A stretch of DNA of 64,000 nucleotides. Origin: Asaia krungthepensis NRIC 0535. GTDB taxonomy: Bacteria > Pseudomonadota > Alphaproteobacteria > Acetobacterales > Acetobacteraceae. Shown piece by piece: positions 24,450-34,266 of this stretch. How positions within the stretch are numbered: position 1 is the first letter of the stretch; each line of letters starts with the position of its first letter. Both the position numbers and the translations under genes were made by a program. The DNA is taken from assembly GCF_025995175.1 (NCBI RefSeq), contig NZ_BAPV01000013.1:1-64000 (forward strand), given 5' to 3'. The notes under the pieces were generated by a model, which made no database searches, had not been told where the DNA came from, and saw only the letters and a list, made by a program, of their open reading frames with translations.

Positions 24450-24860
24450 TCAGCCCTTGATTTCGTGGCAGGTGAGCATGGCACTGGCATCCATTTCGCT
24501 TGAGAACATGGCATCGTCGCCCTTGCTCCACCAGACGTATTCAGCCGCCGCGTATTTGGCGCCGCTCGCGGCAATCACGTCGGTAAATATCTGCGTTTTT
24601 CCGTCGACCGGAAGCACAGCGAGGCTGATATCGCCCGCGTTGATATAGCTTACCTTGACGATTTTCTCGGGCAGGACAGCACGCAGCTTAGCTGAACTCG
24701 CGCCCTTTTTTGCCTTACAGTTGTAGGACACAGTCTGACGCTGGATATCGGTCGACGACGACAGTGGAATCGAGAGTGAATCGCCAGTCTCTGCGTGCGC
24801 GGATGCAACGGCAGTTATGGCTGTCAAAGCAATCGCGGCTCCCGTCAATCTACGAATCAT
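24450..24860 (-). CDS. MliC/PliC-type lysozyme inhibitor (phage cargo)
   Basis: 136 aa. A signal peptide (MIRRLTGAAIALTAITAVAS, cleavage after AHA) is followed by a MliC-type domain: SYNCKAKKG, VSYINAGDISLAVLPVDG, then AASGAKYAAAEYVWWSKGDDAMF and the last cysteine in LTCHEI. No lipobox is seen, so it would be soluble in the periplasm. Members inhibit c-type lysozyme. It is alone, on the opposite strand, in a gap between two tail genes, a typical cargo position. A possible promoter TTGTGA-16-AATATT lies at about 24930-24960 (reading leftwards). It may protect the lysogen from animal lysozyme. Confidence 0.82.
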   Translation of the reverse strand: MIRRLTGAAIALTAITAVASAHAETGDSLSIPLSSSTDIQRQTVSYNCKAKKGASSAKLRAVLPEKIVKVSYINAGDISLAVLPVDGKTQIFTDVIAASGAKYAAAEYVWWSKGDDAMFSSEMDASAMLTCHEIKG

Positions 24861-24998
24861 AGTCCTGCTCCACTTCCTGTTGCGCTTGCCTGCCCGTTTC
24901 GCGGCATGCGCGCACCTTCCTATCAGATGACGGCAATATTTCGGCTCATTCGCATCTCACAAATGCGCGGTCCGATGCTGCGCGCATGGAGCGTAACG

Positions 24999-27900
24999 AT
25001 GCCCACCACGATTTCCGAGCTTTACATCGCTTTTGCGAGCAATCTGGCCAAGGCGCAGGAAGATGCGCAGTCCCTGACCAGGCTTGGTGATGCGGCAGAG
25101 GTGGCCGACACGAAAGTGACCAGGCTGGGACGCTCCGGGGTATCGGTCGCGCGGCAATTCGATGAAACGACGCGGGCCGAGGCCAAGCTGAGCAGCGAGA
25201 TCCGCCAGCGCACGGCCAATATCGAGGCTCTGCAGAAGTCGCTCGCTGCCGGTGAAATCACCCAGGAGCAATATGCGGGGTCGCTGGCTGGCATCGCCAA
25301 ATCAGCCGCAACGCAGAAAGAGAAATTCGACGCGGCGACGGGCGCCAGCAAGCAACACGCTGTCGCCCTGGCCGAGGGCGCAGAAGCCGCCAAACTGTCG
25401 AGCTACCAGATCGGCATCCTGGCGGGCGAAGCGCATAAATTCGCCGACCAGGTGCTGGCCGGTGGCGGGGCCATGAAAGCGGCCTTCTATCAGGTGCCGA
25501 ACATGGTGACGGTCATGGGCGGCTTTGGAAAGGCCACGCAGATCGTGACCAGCCTGCTGATGGGGCCAGCTGGGCTTGTGCTGGCAACCGTGGCGGCGGG
25601 TGCGGCCATCTACAAGCTGGGCAGCGCCGCCAATACCGAGGAAGGCCGTCTCGCGGCCCTGGGCCAGACCCTGCGCGCTACGCGCGGCGATTATGCGGCC
25701 ATGGCGGGGGCTGCCGAAGATGCCGCGCGCCGCATCGCAGGCAAGAGCAGCCTCTCGCTCACCGATAGCCGCGCCGTCACGACCACCTTTGCTGCCATGC
25801 CCTCGATCAGCGGAAGCAGCCTCGATGCGCTGGCCACAACGGCGCGCAATCTCGCAACCGTGCTCGGCAAGGACGTGCCGGAGGCTGCAAGGGACATGGC
25901 CGCCGCGTTCGATGATCCGGCCAAGGCGGCCGAGGATTTCGCGCAGAAGGGCCTGCTCGGCGTCCATGAGGGGCTGGTGCAGCACATGCGCGACCTTCAG
26001 GCGAGCGGCGATCGTATCGGGGCCTGGACCCTGCTCATGGGGCAGGTCAGCAAGGCCACGGCCAACGCGGCCGATCTGGGCGTGACCCCGTTGCATCGCG
26101 CCCTGCACGACATGAACACGTCCATCCATGAGGGGCTCGCCCCGCTCGGGCAGTTCGTGGACGGCATCGGCAATGGAATCTCGGCCGGTGCGCTCAAGGG
26201 CGTGCAGGGCATCCAGTATCTGCTCGACAGGGCCAAGGAGATCCGCGCGTGGCAGTGGGAACAGCTGGACAAGATCCCGGCCGTTCATGACTATTTCCAG
26301 CGGCGCGAGGTCGCGGCGTCCGATGTCGCAGGGGTGGGCAAGACGATCGACCGCGTGGGGGCGAGCATGGGCGCAGGCTCGGACGTGCTCGCGCTTGCCC
26401 ATCGTATCCAGCCCATGGAAAGCGCAACGGGCCAGTATGACGCGCAGGGGCGCGTCGTGCAGTCATCGGCCGGAGCGCTGGGCGCGATGCAGATCATGCC
26501 GAACAGCGCCAACGGCAACGATCTGCGCACGACCGAAGGCAATGTGACGGCGGGCGTGCAACTGCTCATGCGGCTTTACGCCAAGTATGACGGCAATCAG
26601 GCGCTGGTCGCCATGGCCTATAACTGGGGTGAAGGAAACGTCGACAAATACCTCTCGGGCAAGATCGCAAGCCCGCCTGCCAGCGTTGCAGACTACGCCC
26701 AGAAGGCCACGGGCGGCGAGGTCTATGGCGCGCAGGCGGTGGCCGCGCGTCAGGGCCGGGTCGATGACCAGCTGCGCGGCAGTGATGGCAGCACGGCGGC
26801 GCAGATCCGCGAGCATGAGCAGGCCATCACAGCCCTGACCACGGCACAGAAGGCACTGAATGACCTGCACACCGCAGGCAAGGTGTCGGATGCCGATTAC
26901 ACCGCGCAAACCGGCGTGCTGACGGACAAGATCAACGTACAGCGCGGCGCGCTCAATGAATTGCGCGACCCGATCGAGACGATCGCGCATCAACAAAAGC
27001 TGGCAGCGCAGAGCGCCGAAACCTACTCGGCCGCCGAGACTGCCATGGTGCAGGTGCATCAACAGGTCGAGGAAGCGGCGCGCCGTATGGGCCAGGCGCA
27101 CGCTACGGCCGCCCAGCTGGCGGAAGCCGAAGCCAGGCAACAGGCCATCCTGACAGGGCAGTTCAATCAGTCCGTGGCGACCATCAACGAGCGGACCCAG
27201 GCCGAGCAGGATCTGCTCGCGGGGTATGACGCCTCGAAAGGCTCGCTGACCCAGTATCAGCAAGCCATGGAAGCCGCCGAGAAGGTGCGCGCGACATCAA
27301 CCGCGGGCTCGGTCGAGCAGGCAAGACAGCTGGATATCCTGACCGGCGCGATGAAATCGGCCACAGCCTCTCAGGTCGATATGGCCAATGCGGGCAAGCT
27401 GTACGGGCAATCTCTGGATCTGGAAGTCATCAAGGCCCAGACGGCGGCGATCGGCCAGAACAGCGACGCCGTATCGGTGCAGATAGCGGTCATGAAAGAG
27501 CGCAACCGCATTCTCGAGGCGGGCGGCGATATCAACTCCAAAACAAGCCAGGCCTATCTCGACAATGTGGCGGCCATACAGATGGCGACCAACGCCTATC
27601 AGCATCAGAAATCGGCGCTCGATGATCTGACAGGGAGCCTGAGCAGCATGTTCGACACGCTGACGAACAGCGTCACGCAGGCATTCGTGCAGAGCGGCAA
27701 GGGGGCAGTCGATTTCGGCTCGATCCTGGCCGGGCTGCAAACGCAGATCGTGGGGCTGGTGGCCAAGATGGCTTTGGTCAATCCGGCCCTGAACGCGCTC
27801 GACGGCGGCTCACGCAAAACCATCATGAGCCTGTCCGACTCGCTCGCCTCGGGGGGCGCGGTCGGCAACAAGGCGGCGAGTGTGTCTATCGCCGGGGCCG

Positions 27901-29693
27901 GTTCGACGGCCTCCGGCGTGACCAGTTCGACCGGTTGGCTTTCCAAGGCATCGAACACGAAACTCTTCGGCTCTGCCACGGTGGGCAATCTGATCGGCGG
28001 AATCGGGGGTGGTTTCGGGCTTGGCTCTGCGCTGGGCAATATCGGCGGCGGCACCTATGGCACGATCGGGGCCGGTGCCGGTGCGGCAATCGGTGCTGGG
28101 ATCGGCTCATTCTTCCCCGGTGGAACCGCAATAGGCGGTCTGATCGGCGGCGGGCTGGGCGGCCTCCTGGGCGGCCTCTTCGGGCACAAGAAAAACCCCT
28201 ACACCATCGACCAGGTTGTGATGGAGGGCGACCAGTTCAGCATGGGGCAAAGCTGGAACCAGAAGCAGGACGACACCATCACCGCGCAACTCAAGGCGGA
28301 TATGGCAAGCCTCAATGCCACCATGGCCAGCCTTGGGCTCAAGGCCGAGAATCTCTATCTCGGCACGGTGCGCGACGATCCGAACAACAAGGATCCCTCG
28401 CAACGTTCCGTCAGCCTGGCCGATCTGCTCGGCAAGGTGAAGCTGCGCAGCGATGACAGCGCCACATTCAGCCAGGCGCTTTCGCAGGGGATGCCCGAGA
28501 CGTTCGACAGCGTGGCCGCATTCCAGAGCGCGGTGACGCAGCTGAAAGCCATGGCCGAGATGGTGGATGCGCTGGGTGTGGCGGTATCGAAATTCAACAG
28601 CGACGGCACCGTGACCGTCTCGGGCTTCACCGAGGCCACGGGCGATCTGCGCACAGCGCTCGATACCATGCTCAACGGCAAGACCGTGGCCACAAGCGAT
28701 CTGCAATCGCAGGTGGCCACCATCACCGAGTTCGTCACCAACACCATGCCGAACCTCATGAAGGCCACGGTGAACGGGCAGCAAAGCTGGGTCGAGCAGA
28801 TGGAGGCGCTGAAGAAAACCTATGAGGCCGCCGCAACACAAGCGAGCGGCTACGGGCTCGACGGCAACGCGCTGAATGACAAATTCAGCACGCTCTATGA
28901 ACAGGGCTATGCGCAGAACATGCAAAGCTTGGCCGAGAGTGCCCAAGCCTTCCGGGTGCGGTATCTGACCGCAACCGGCGACGACCAGGGCGCGGCGCTC
29001 ATGAGTTTCGATCTGTCTGCCAGGCAACAGAAACGCCAACTTGCGGAGAGTTGGCGCGATTTCCTGGGCGAGGCCTATGCAGGGAACGCCACATACCTGC
29101 AACAGGCTTCGGATCTCGAAAAGACGCTGGGGGCCGAACGTCTGGCCATCCAGAAGCAATATGCGGACAAGGCAGCGGAGGCAGCCAAACAGGCCGCAGA
29201 CGCTGCCAGGCAGGAAGCAGAGCGGGCGGCAGAACAGGCCAAGCAACAGCGCGACCAGGCGGAAGGGTCGGCGGCATCCGTCATCAGCGGGCTGCTCGAT
29301 TTCGCCAAGGGACTTGATCTGTCGAGTTACTCGCCACTCTCGGCCGAGGCGCAATATCGGGCTGCAAACGACAATTTTACTGCGCTCGCTGCCCAGGCGC
29401 AGAGCGGGGATTACGAGGCGCTGCAATCCATGCGCGGGGCGGCCGAAAGCCTGCTGGCCCAGAGTCATAGTTACAACGGGTCGGGCCGCGATTTCGTGAG
29501 CGATTACACGCGCATTCAGGAAATGCTGCGGTCGATCGGCAGCATCAAGCCGGATACGATCACGGAATCGGCGCTCAAGGCGATGCTGGCCAGCAATAAT
29601 CAGACCCTCGCTGAGCTGCTGCAGCGTCTGCTCGATACGGCGAACAAGCAACTGACTGAGCAGCGCCATCAGGCGCAAAGCAGGGCGGCATGA
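24999..29693 (+). CDS. Tape measure protein with embedded lytic transglycosylase
   Basis: 1564 aa from ATG 24999 (GGAGCG just upstream); the frame is open earlier but has no ribosome site. It shows an N-terminal coiled region, membrane-like segments near residues 140-210, an SLT-type transglycosylase at about 460-560 (HRIQPMESATG with catalytic Glu, SSAGALGAMQIMPNSA, ALVAMAYNWGEGNVD), and a Gly-rich hydrophobic segment at about 990-1065. The C-terminus contains long coiled coils. It sets tail length and, through SLT, opens the peptidoglycan during DNA entry. The next gene overlaps by ATGA. Confidence 0.93.
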   Translation: MPTTISELYIAFASNLAKAQEDAQSLTRLGDAAEVADTKVTRLGRSGVSVARQFDETTRAEAKLSSEIRQRTANIEALQKSLAAGEITQEQYAGSLAGIAKSAATQKEKFDAATGASKQHAVALAEGAEAAKLSSYQIGILAGEAHKFADQVLAGGGAMKAAFYQVPNMVTVMGGFGKATQIVTSLLMGPAGLVLATVAAGAAIYKLGSAANTEEGRLAALGQTLRATRGDYAAMAGAAEDAARRIAGKSSLSLTDSRAVTTTFAAMPSISGSSLDALATTARNLATVLGKDVPEAARDMAAAFDDPAKAAEDFAQKGLLGVHEGLVQHMRDLQASGDRIGAWTLLMGQVSKATANAADLGVTPLHRALHDMNTSIHEGLAPLGQFVDGIGNGISAGALKGVQGIQYLLDRAKEIRAWQWEQLDKIPAVHDYFQRREVAASDVAGVGKTIDRVGASMGAGSDVLALAHRIQPMESATGQYDAQGRVVQSSAGALGAMQIMPNSANGNDLRTTEGNVTAGVQLLMRLYAKYDGNQALVAMAYNWGEGNVDKYLSGKIASPPASVADYAQKATGGEVYGAQAVAARQGRVDDQLRGSDGSTAAQIREHEQAITALTTAQKALNDLHTAGKVSDADYTAQTGVLTDKINVQRGALNELRDPIETIAHQQKLAAQSAETYSAAETAMVQVHQQVEEAARRMGQAHATAAQLAEAEARQQAILTGQFNQSVATINERTQAEQDLLAGYDASKGSLTQYQQAMEAAEKVRATSTAGSVEQARQLDILTGAMKSATASQVDMANAGKLYGQSLDLEVIKAQTAAIGQNSDAVSVQIAVMKERNRILEAGGDINSKTSQAYLDNVAAIQMATNAYQHQKSALDDLTGSLSSMFDTLTNSVTQAFVQSGKGAVDFGSILAGLQTQIVGLVAKMALVNPALNALDGGSRKTIMSLSDSLASGGAVGNKAASVSIAGAGSTASGVTSSTGWLSKASNTKLFGSATVGNLIGGIGGGFGLGSALGNIGGGTYGTIGAGAGAAIGAGIGSFFPGGTAIGGLIGGGLGGLLGGLFGHKKNPYTIDQVVMEGDQFSMGQSWNQKQDDTITAQLKADMASLNATMASLGLKAENLYLGTVRDDPNNKDPSQRSVSLADLLGKVKLRSDDSATFSQALSQGMPETFDSVAAFQSAVTQLKAMAEMVDALGVAVSKFNSDGTVTVSGFTEATGDLRTALDTMLNGKTVATSDLQSQVATITEFVTNTMPNLMKATVNGQQSWVEQMEALKKTYEAAATQASGYGLDGNALNDKFSTLYEQGYAQNMQSLAESAQAFRVRYLTATGDDQGAALMSFDLSARQQKRQLAESWRDFLGEAYAGNATYLQQASDLEKTLGAERLAIQKQYADKAAEAAKQAADAARQEAERAAEQAKQQRDQAEGSAASVISGLLDFAKGLDLSSYSPLSAEAQYRAANDNFTALAAQAQSGDYEALQSMRGAAESLLAQSHSYNGSGRDFVSDYTRIQEMLRSIGSIKPDTITESALKAMLASNNQTLAELLQRLLDTANKQLTEQRHQAQSRAA

Positions 29694-31297
29694 GCGGCGC
29701 CCTGTTTCATGTGGTCGAGATCGAGACGGAGCGGCCGCTCGATGTCGTCTTTTCGCGGGGGTGGGGCACGAAGCCTGCGGGCTGCATGACCCTGCTCCCC
29801 TTCAGGCGTAGCGAGATAGACACGCTGCGCCTGTCGGATCTCGGTTACGCGAGCGAGGCGGGTCATGTCTTCCCGCCTTTGCTGAGTGAGGCATTCGCGA
29901 TCGATCGCCGGATCGACCTCTCGCCGGCCTCGCCCTCATCCCCTGAAAGCTGGGGGGCAATCACGATCGCCAATCCTGGCGGGCGTTTCGATGCGCTTAT
30001 CCGCGATCGCGTTGTGGATAGAATGCCAATCCGCATTCGCGCAGGGCGCAAGCGGCACGATCTGGCGCGCCAGATTGATATCGATCCGCCAGATGCCGCC
30101 CTGAAACCCATGTTTAGCGGTCTGGGCAGTCCTTGGCAGCCTGATCGCCTGAGCGTGCAGATTGCCCTGCGCGAGGTGTCCGGATGGCTGGACGCCACGC
30201 TTATGCCGGTCGGTTCTTATGCCGGCTCGGGGCGTTTCGGGGGTGACAGCAATGTCCGGGGGCGATCGCTTCCTCGCCTGCGAGGGAGCGCGCTCAACCT
30301 GACCCCGGTGCTGATCGATGCCGTCAATCTGGTGTATCAGATCAGTGACGGCCCCGGTCATGTTTCCGCGCTTTATGAAGGCGGCTTCGCCGGCGGAATC
30401 GTTGCAGGTGGCGCCGTCGCGGATCTCTATGCCGACCCGCCAGCGCCTGGAAGCTGGAAGCTGCAGAGCAGCTCGGCCGGGCTTTTCATCCGGCTCGGGA
30501 CCAAACCCGTCTATGCGATCACGGTGGATGCCTCGGGCGATTTCCCCTCCGGGGCAGCGCCCCGCACGCCCCTAACGCTGCTGCGCCAGATGCTGATCGA
30601 GGATCTGACCATGCCCGCCGAGTGGCTTTCGGGGGCCTGGGACGATGATCGCGAGGCGGGCTGGTATTGGGATGGAAGCGACGCCGTAACAGGGCGTCAG
30701 ATCGTCAATACCTGGTTGGCCGGGCTTGGCGTGCGTCTCGTGCCCAGCCATGAGGGCACGCTTGCGCCGGTGCTCCTGCAGATGCCCGATGCCATACCGG
30801 ACAGGGTTCTTACCGCCGATCATGTGATCGAATTGTCAGGGCTTGCGCTGGATGACGGGCTTTCGCCGCCGCCTTACCGCTGGCGGGTAGGATATGCCCG
30901 CAATCATACCCTGCAACAGGGCGGGAGCGCCCTGCACCCGCGCATTACGGCGGAGCGGCAGAGTTTCGCGCAACAGCAGGACCGCGTTGCAACCTGGTAT
31001 CTGCCATCGATCAAGCTGCGTTACCGGCAGCCCGGCGATCTGCCAGTGATTCCGACTGCGCTCCTGAACGAGCGGGACGCGCAGAACACGGCCAACGCCC
31101 ATGGCACGCTATGGGGGCCGGAACGCCATCTGTGGAGCGTGACCCTTCCGCGCAGCATCGCTGCCGGCATCGATCTGGGGCACGCCCTGCGGCTGGATCT
31201 CCCCGCGCCTGGTTTGCGCGGCGGCGCGACCGGGATTGTGATCGGCGAGCAGATCCGCTCGACCGAGGCGAGCGTGACGCTGACGGTCCTGGTCTAA
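29690..31297 (+). CDS. Tail tip/baseplate hub-like protein
   Basis: 535 aa. Starts MSGALFHVVEIETER in an ATGA overlap with the tape measure. It is rich in beta strands, with GRFDALIRDRVVDRMPIRIRAG and a repeated domain order (YEGGFAGGIVAGG, then a C-terminal region with PRIHAERQSFAQQQ-like content, read as PRITAERQSFAQQQ). Position directly after the tape measure suggests a distal tail or hub protein. It is not confidently assigned to a named family. Confidence 0.6.
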   Translation: MSGALFHVVEIETERPLDVVFSRGWGTKPAGCMTLLPFRRSEIDTLRLSDLGYASEAGHVFPPLLSEAFAIDRRIDLSPASPSSPESWGAITIANPGGRFDALIRDRVVDRMPIRIRAGRKRHDLARQIDIDPPDAALKPMFSGLGSPWQPDRLSVQIALREVSGWLDATLMPVGSYAGSGRFGGDSNVRGRSLPRLRGSALNLTPVLIDAVNLVYQISDGPGHVSALYEGGFAGGIVAGGAVADLYADPPAPGSWKLQSSSAGLFIRLGTKPVYAITVDASGDFPSGAAPRTPLTLLRQMLIEDLTMPAEWLSGAWDDDREAGWYWDGSDAVTGRQIVNTWLAGLGVRLVPSHEGTLAPVLLQMPDAIPDRVLTADHVIELSGLALDDGLSPPPYRWRVGYARNHTLQQGGSALHPRITAERQSFAQQQDRVATWYLPSIKLRYRQPGDLPVIPTALLNERDAQNTANAHGTLWGPERHLWSVTLPRSIAAGIDLGHALRLDLPAPGLRGGATGIVIGEQIRSTEASVTLTVLV

Positions 31298-31355
31298 GGC
31301 ACGCCCCGGCCGGTCTCGCACGACACATCAGAGTTAAAGACTGAAAGGAGCGGCC

Positions 31356-32126
31356 ATGGCCGAGGCTTGGACCTGCGCATTCGGCGCAGAGAACGCGCTG
31401 ATGAGCGCGGCCCTGCAGGGAAATGACGAGGCAGCGGGCCTGCCTGTCACGAATCTGCAGAACGACCAGGGGGCAGCCTCGACGGCGTGGCGCGTGCCGG
31501 GAAAGGACGCCTATCTCATCGCAAGGCTGCCGCGCCCCACGCGCTGCAGGGGCTTCTCGTTCCACCGCTCGAATCTGACGGTGGGCGCCCGTTATTCCCT
31601 GGTCGCCCGCATCGGCGAGACGCCCGTGGTCATTACGGGCGGTCAGACCTCGAACACGGTCGCAGGGCAATTTCTGGTTGTATTCCCAGCCGAGTTCACG
31701 ATCGACCGGCTCGATATCTCGATCAGCGATCCGGGCAACCCTGACAGCTATCTCTCTTTCCCTCTGGCCTATCTCGGCCCGCTCTGGCAGCCCGAACGCA
31801 ATATGAGCTGGCAGGGGAACGAAAGCCGCCAGACGGTCATCGATGAGGCGACAAGCCTCTCGGGGGTCGAATATCCCTCCCTGCGCTACCGCCAGCGCGC
31901 GCTCTCGATCGAGCATCAATCTCTGGGAGTCGATGAACTGGCGACGATCCGCTCGATCGAGAGCACGGCCGCGATCGGGCGGAACGTCCTTTTCATTCCT
32001 AGCCTTTCAGCGCCCGACCGCGACGCGGCCATGATTTTCGGCCGGCTGACGCTGGGAGAAATTTCCTGTTCTGCCGGGGCGGCCGACCGGCGCGGAACGT
32101 CTATGACCATCAAGGAACGCCTCTGA
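31356..32126 (+). CDS. Distal tail protein-like
   Basis: 256 aa, with AAAGGAG ahead of the ATG. The order LPVTNLQNDQGAASTAWRV, RLPRPTRCRGFSFHRSNLT, ISISDPGNPDSYLSF and a C-terminal beta region suggests a beta-sandwich protein of the distal tail. A gene of this size usually precedes the fibre genes in siphoviruses. The stop overlaps the next start in ATG/TGA. Identification rests on position and composition. Confidence 0.55.
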   Translation: MAEAWTCAFGAENALMSAALQGNDEAAGLPVTNLQNDQGAASTAWRVPGKDAYLIARLPRPTRCRGFSFHRSNLTVGARYSLVARIGETPVVITGGQTSNTVAGQFLVVFPAEFTIDRLDISISDPGNPDSYLSFPLAYLGPLWQPERNMSWQGNESRQTVIDEATSLSGVEYPSLRYRQRALSIEHQSLGVDELATIRSIESTAAIGRNVLFIPSLSAPDRDAAMIFGRLTLGEISCSAGAADRRGTSMTIKERL

Positions 32127-32851
32127 TGTCCCGCTTTGCTTCATTCATTCTCGAGACTGCGAACAACCCCGGAACCGGCCCTTTCGCCCTAAGCGGCGCC
32201 CCTCCGGGGCGGCGCGGATGGAGTGACGTTTTCACTGACGGGGAGGTGTATTACTTCGCCGATGACGGCACGAAGGCGGAATGGGGCGTCGGGCGCCTCT
32301 CGCTCGGCCGTCCTGCGACCATTTCGCGCGATCGGGTGATCGCCACGACGCAGAACCGGACCGATCACCTGAACTTCATGGGGCTTGTCTATGTCTATTC
32401 CGATCGGCCGGCCGAAGTCGTGCCGCCGCCCGCCTCGCAGGGAATCTCTGTCGTTCCCGACAAGGTCTTTATCAATCAGACCGGGGCTCTTTTCACAAAA
32501 GACGTGACGGCAAGCGGCGCAACCCTGAGAGCCGATTTTGCAGCGACGCTGCAGGTTCATCCGGGCTATAACCCGGCTGCAGCCTGGCAGGCGGTCCGCC
32601 TGGTGATCAATATCTGGACGGTCGACGCCCAGGGTAACAGCCCCGCGCAACCTATCGCGGCAGCCGGCGCGAATGCACGCATTCTGCAGCCGAACGGTCA
32701 AACGGTAATGGCCCGTACCGTGGCGCTCGACGTGACGCCCGGATCTCGCCTGCGCCTGGGCGCGACCCTCGAATTTCTCGCGAGTAGCAGCGGCACGACG
32801 CCTCTGAGCATGACGATGCGTGATGCTGCCACATCCTGGATCTCGATCTGA
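32126..32851 (+). CDS. Tail tip protein
   Basis: 241 aa. N-terminal part (FALSGAPPGRRGWSDVFTDG, VYYFADDGTKAEWGVG) is a pattern found at the start of tail-tip and fibre proteins; the rest is beta-rich (VPDKVFINQTGALFTKDVTAS). The phage has no other fibre downstream, so it could be the tail-end attachment piece, with the large spike sited elsewhere. Confidence 0.55.
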   Translation: MSRFASFILETANNPGTGPFALSGAPPGRRGWSDVFTDGEVYYFADDGTKAEWGVGRLSLGRPATISRDRVIATTQNRTDHLNFMGLVYVYSDRPAEVVPPPASQGISVVPDKVFINQTGALFTKDVTASGATLRADFAATLQVHPGYNPAAAWQAVRLVINIWTVDAQGNSPAQPIAAAGANARILQPNGQTVMARTVALDVTPGSRLRLGATLEFLASSSGTTPLSMTMRDAATSWISI

Positions 32852-32871
32852 CTTCCTGAAGGAAACACCCC

Positions 32872-33237
32872 GTGAGAATGCAGGAATTATGCCTCGGGAT
32901 CGGGCTCGCGCTTTGGGCGTGCCTGCTCCTGGCGCTGCCGGTTGCGGATCAGTCATGGCCGGGGCTTGGCCAGCTATTGTCTATCCTTCCCCGCGTCGAT
33001 GACCCGGCGCTGGTCTATGCGGCTCTCGCCTGGCTGACAGGCGGGGCGCAGATCGTCGGGGCTTTGTTCGGCCGCTCGGCAGTAAGGCGGGCTGCCGCCA
33101 TCGCTGCCTTTACGGCCTGGGCGTTTATCGCCTGCGGCTTGATTGGCCATACCGCGCTCGTGCCGGCGATCGCCGCTTACGCGGCTCTTGCGCTGCTGAA
33201 CATCCGGGCCGCATTGGGAAAGACGGACGATGCCTGA
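32872..33237 (+). CDS. Holin-like multi-pass membrane protein
   Basis: 121 aa with three or four hydrophobic segments at about 5-22, 42-62, 70-90 and 95-115, separated by short polar turns, and a charged C-terminus (GKTDDA). Position between tail tip and endolysin makes a holin plausible. It overlaps the next gene by 8 bases, which suggests coupling. Confidence 0.6.
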   Translation: MRMQELCLGIGLALWACLLLALPVADQSWPGLGQLLSILPRVDDPALVYAALAWLTGGAQIVGALFGRSAVRRAAAIAAFTAWAFIACGLIGHTALVPAIAAYAALALLNIRAALGKTDDA

Positions 33238-33520
33238 GAACCTTACTCCGCAGCCCTGGTGGGTGGCCGCCATTGGCGGGCTGCTCTTCACTATCCGATG
33301 GCTGATTGGCTTTGGGGCATCGAGCGCGAAAGCCACCATCGAATCACAGAAAGAAGACCTGAACCGGCTGAATGCCCGTGTGGACAAGCTGGAGGAACGC
33401 GAGGAAGAATACCTGGCATTGATCGAGGAGTTACGGGCGCAGAATGCGATGCTGCGAGCAGCGCTCTCTGATAATCGAAAATTTACGAACCAAGAGAGCC
33501 CCAACTCATCGAGCCAGTAA
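33230..33520 (+). CDS. Membrane protein with coiled coil, spanin-like or holin accessory
   Basis: 96 aa: one membrane segment at about residues 10-28 (WVAAIGGLLFTIRWLIG) followed by a long charged coiled coil (KEDLNRLNARVDKLEEREEE, then YLALIEELRAQNAML). The N-in, coiled-coil shape fits an inner-membrane spanin or a holin antagonist. No lipoprotein partner is visible nearby. It directly follows the holin-like gene. Confidence 0.58.
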   Translation: MPENLTPQPWWVAAIGGLLFTIRWLIGFGASSAKATIESQKEDLNRLNARVDKLEEREEEYLALIEELRAQNAMLRAALSDNRKFTNQESPNSSSQ

Positions 33521-33563
33521 GGCCTGAAGCGCAGAGAGGCAGCAATCGAGGTCTAAGGAATTA

Positions 33564-34196
33564 TTACCAACATTGATTAACATCTATCTGAGGAAGTCTA
33601 ATAGTAGATACACCCAGAACAGTATCCATTATAGTTATCTGATCTGCCTGTTTACGGCTTCGCTTTCCAAACCACTTGTCAGCAACACTGAAGAAATCGA
33701 TAGCAAGCGGCGTATCTGAGAGTTTTGATACGATATCATTGGTAAGACGGTGGTTCTCAAACACGGCGAAGTCGCCGCGGCTCACACAGTCACTCACGTT
33801 TTGCTTCTCCTCCATCAACGGCTTTTGAAGCATTCTACGCGCAATTGAGGAGTAACGGGTGGTATTTGCAAATGACTCTTGCAATAAGGGTGACATGAAA
33901 TCGATCAAATGTGTCTCGGTTTCAACCCACATATGAAAGTTTTGATTATCACTAACGAGATTTCCATTATCTAGTTTTCCGTACATCAGCAAATCGTTTG
34001 AATCGACACACAGGACGAAAGCGCCAGCGACAGGTCGAGCCTTAATTTTGTAATGTCTTTGGAGTAGGAAAGCTCCCACAGACGCGAACAATGTACAGCC
34101 CGTTTCGGGCTTTTTATTCCCTTCTTTAAGTAGAAGTGCATGTATTATTTTATGGATTTTCATGTAGTCTGACAATCCAATAACAAATTTTGCCAT
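33564..34196 (-). CDS. DUF2026-like protein with Cys-His-Asp triad (phage cargo)
   Basis: 210 aa from ATG 34196, chosen because GGAGAG lies just upstream and MAKFVIGLSDYMKIHKIIH begins a DUF2026-like sequence; the longer frame lacks both. A transglutaminase/papain-like triad can be read: C34 (TGCTLFASVGAFL), H88 (NFHMWVE), D99 (HLIDFMSP). The gene is clearly AT-rich in a GC-rich phage, a mark of recent gain. It is read in the same direction as, and 70 bases behind, an XRE regulator, inside the lysis module. Together they resemble an antitoxin/regulator-effector pair, but toxicity is not shown here. Confidence 0.68.
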   Translation of the reverse strand: MAKFVIGLSDYMKIHKIIHALLLKEGNKKPETGCTLFASVGAFLLQRHYKIKARPVAGAFVLCVDSNDLLMYGKLDNGNLVSDNQNFHMWVETETHLIDFMSPLLQESFANTTRYSSIARRMLQKPLMEEKQNVSDCVSRGDFAVFENHRLTNDIVSKLSDTPLAIDFFSVADKWFGKRSRKQADQITIMDTVLGVSTIRLPQIDVNQCW

Positions 34197-34266
34197 TTTC
34201 TCTCCAAAGACAGGAATATGATTTTGCCGATGCGGAGGTCTAATATGTTGACCTAGCTTGTCCCAA

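Noticed and set aside
24795-24998. Upstream extension of the tape measure frame
   Set aside because: It overlaps the lysozyme-inhibitor promoter region and has no ribosome site; the ATG at 24999 has one.
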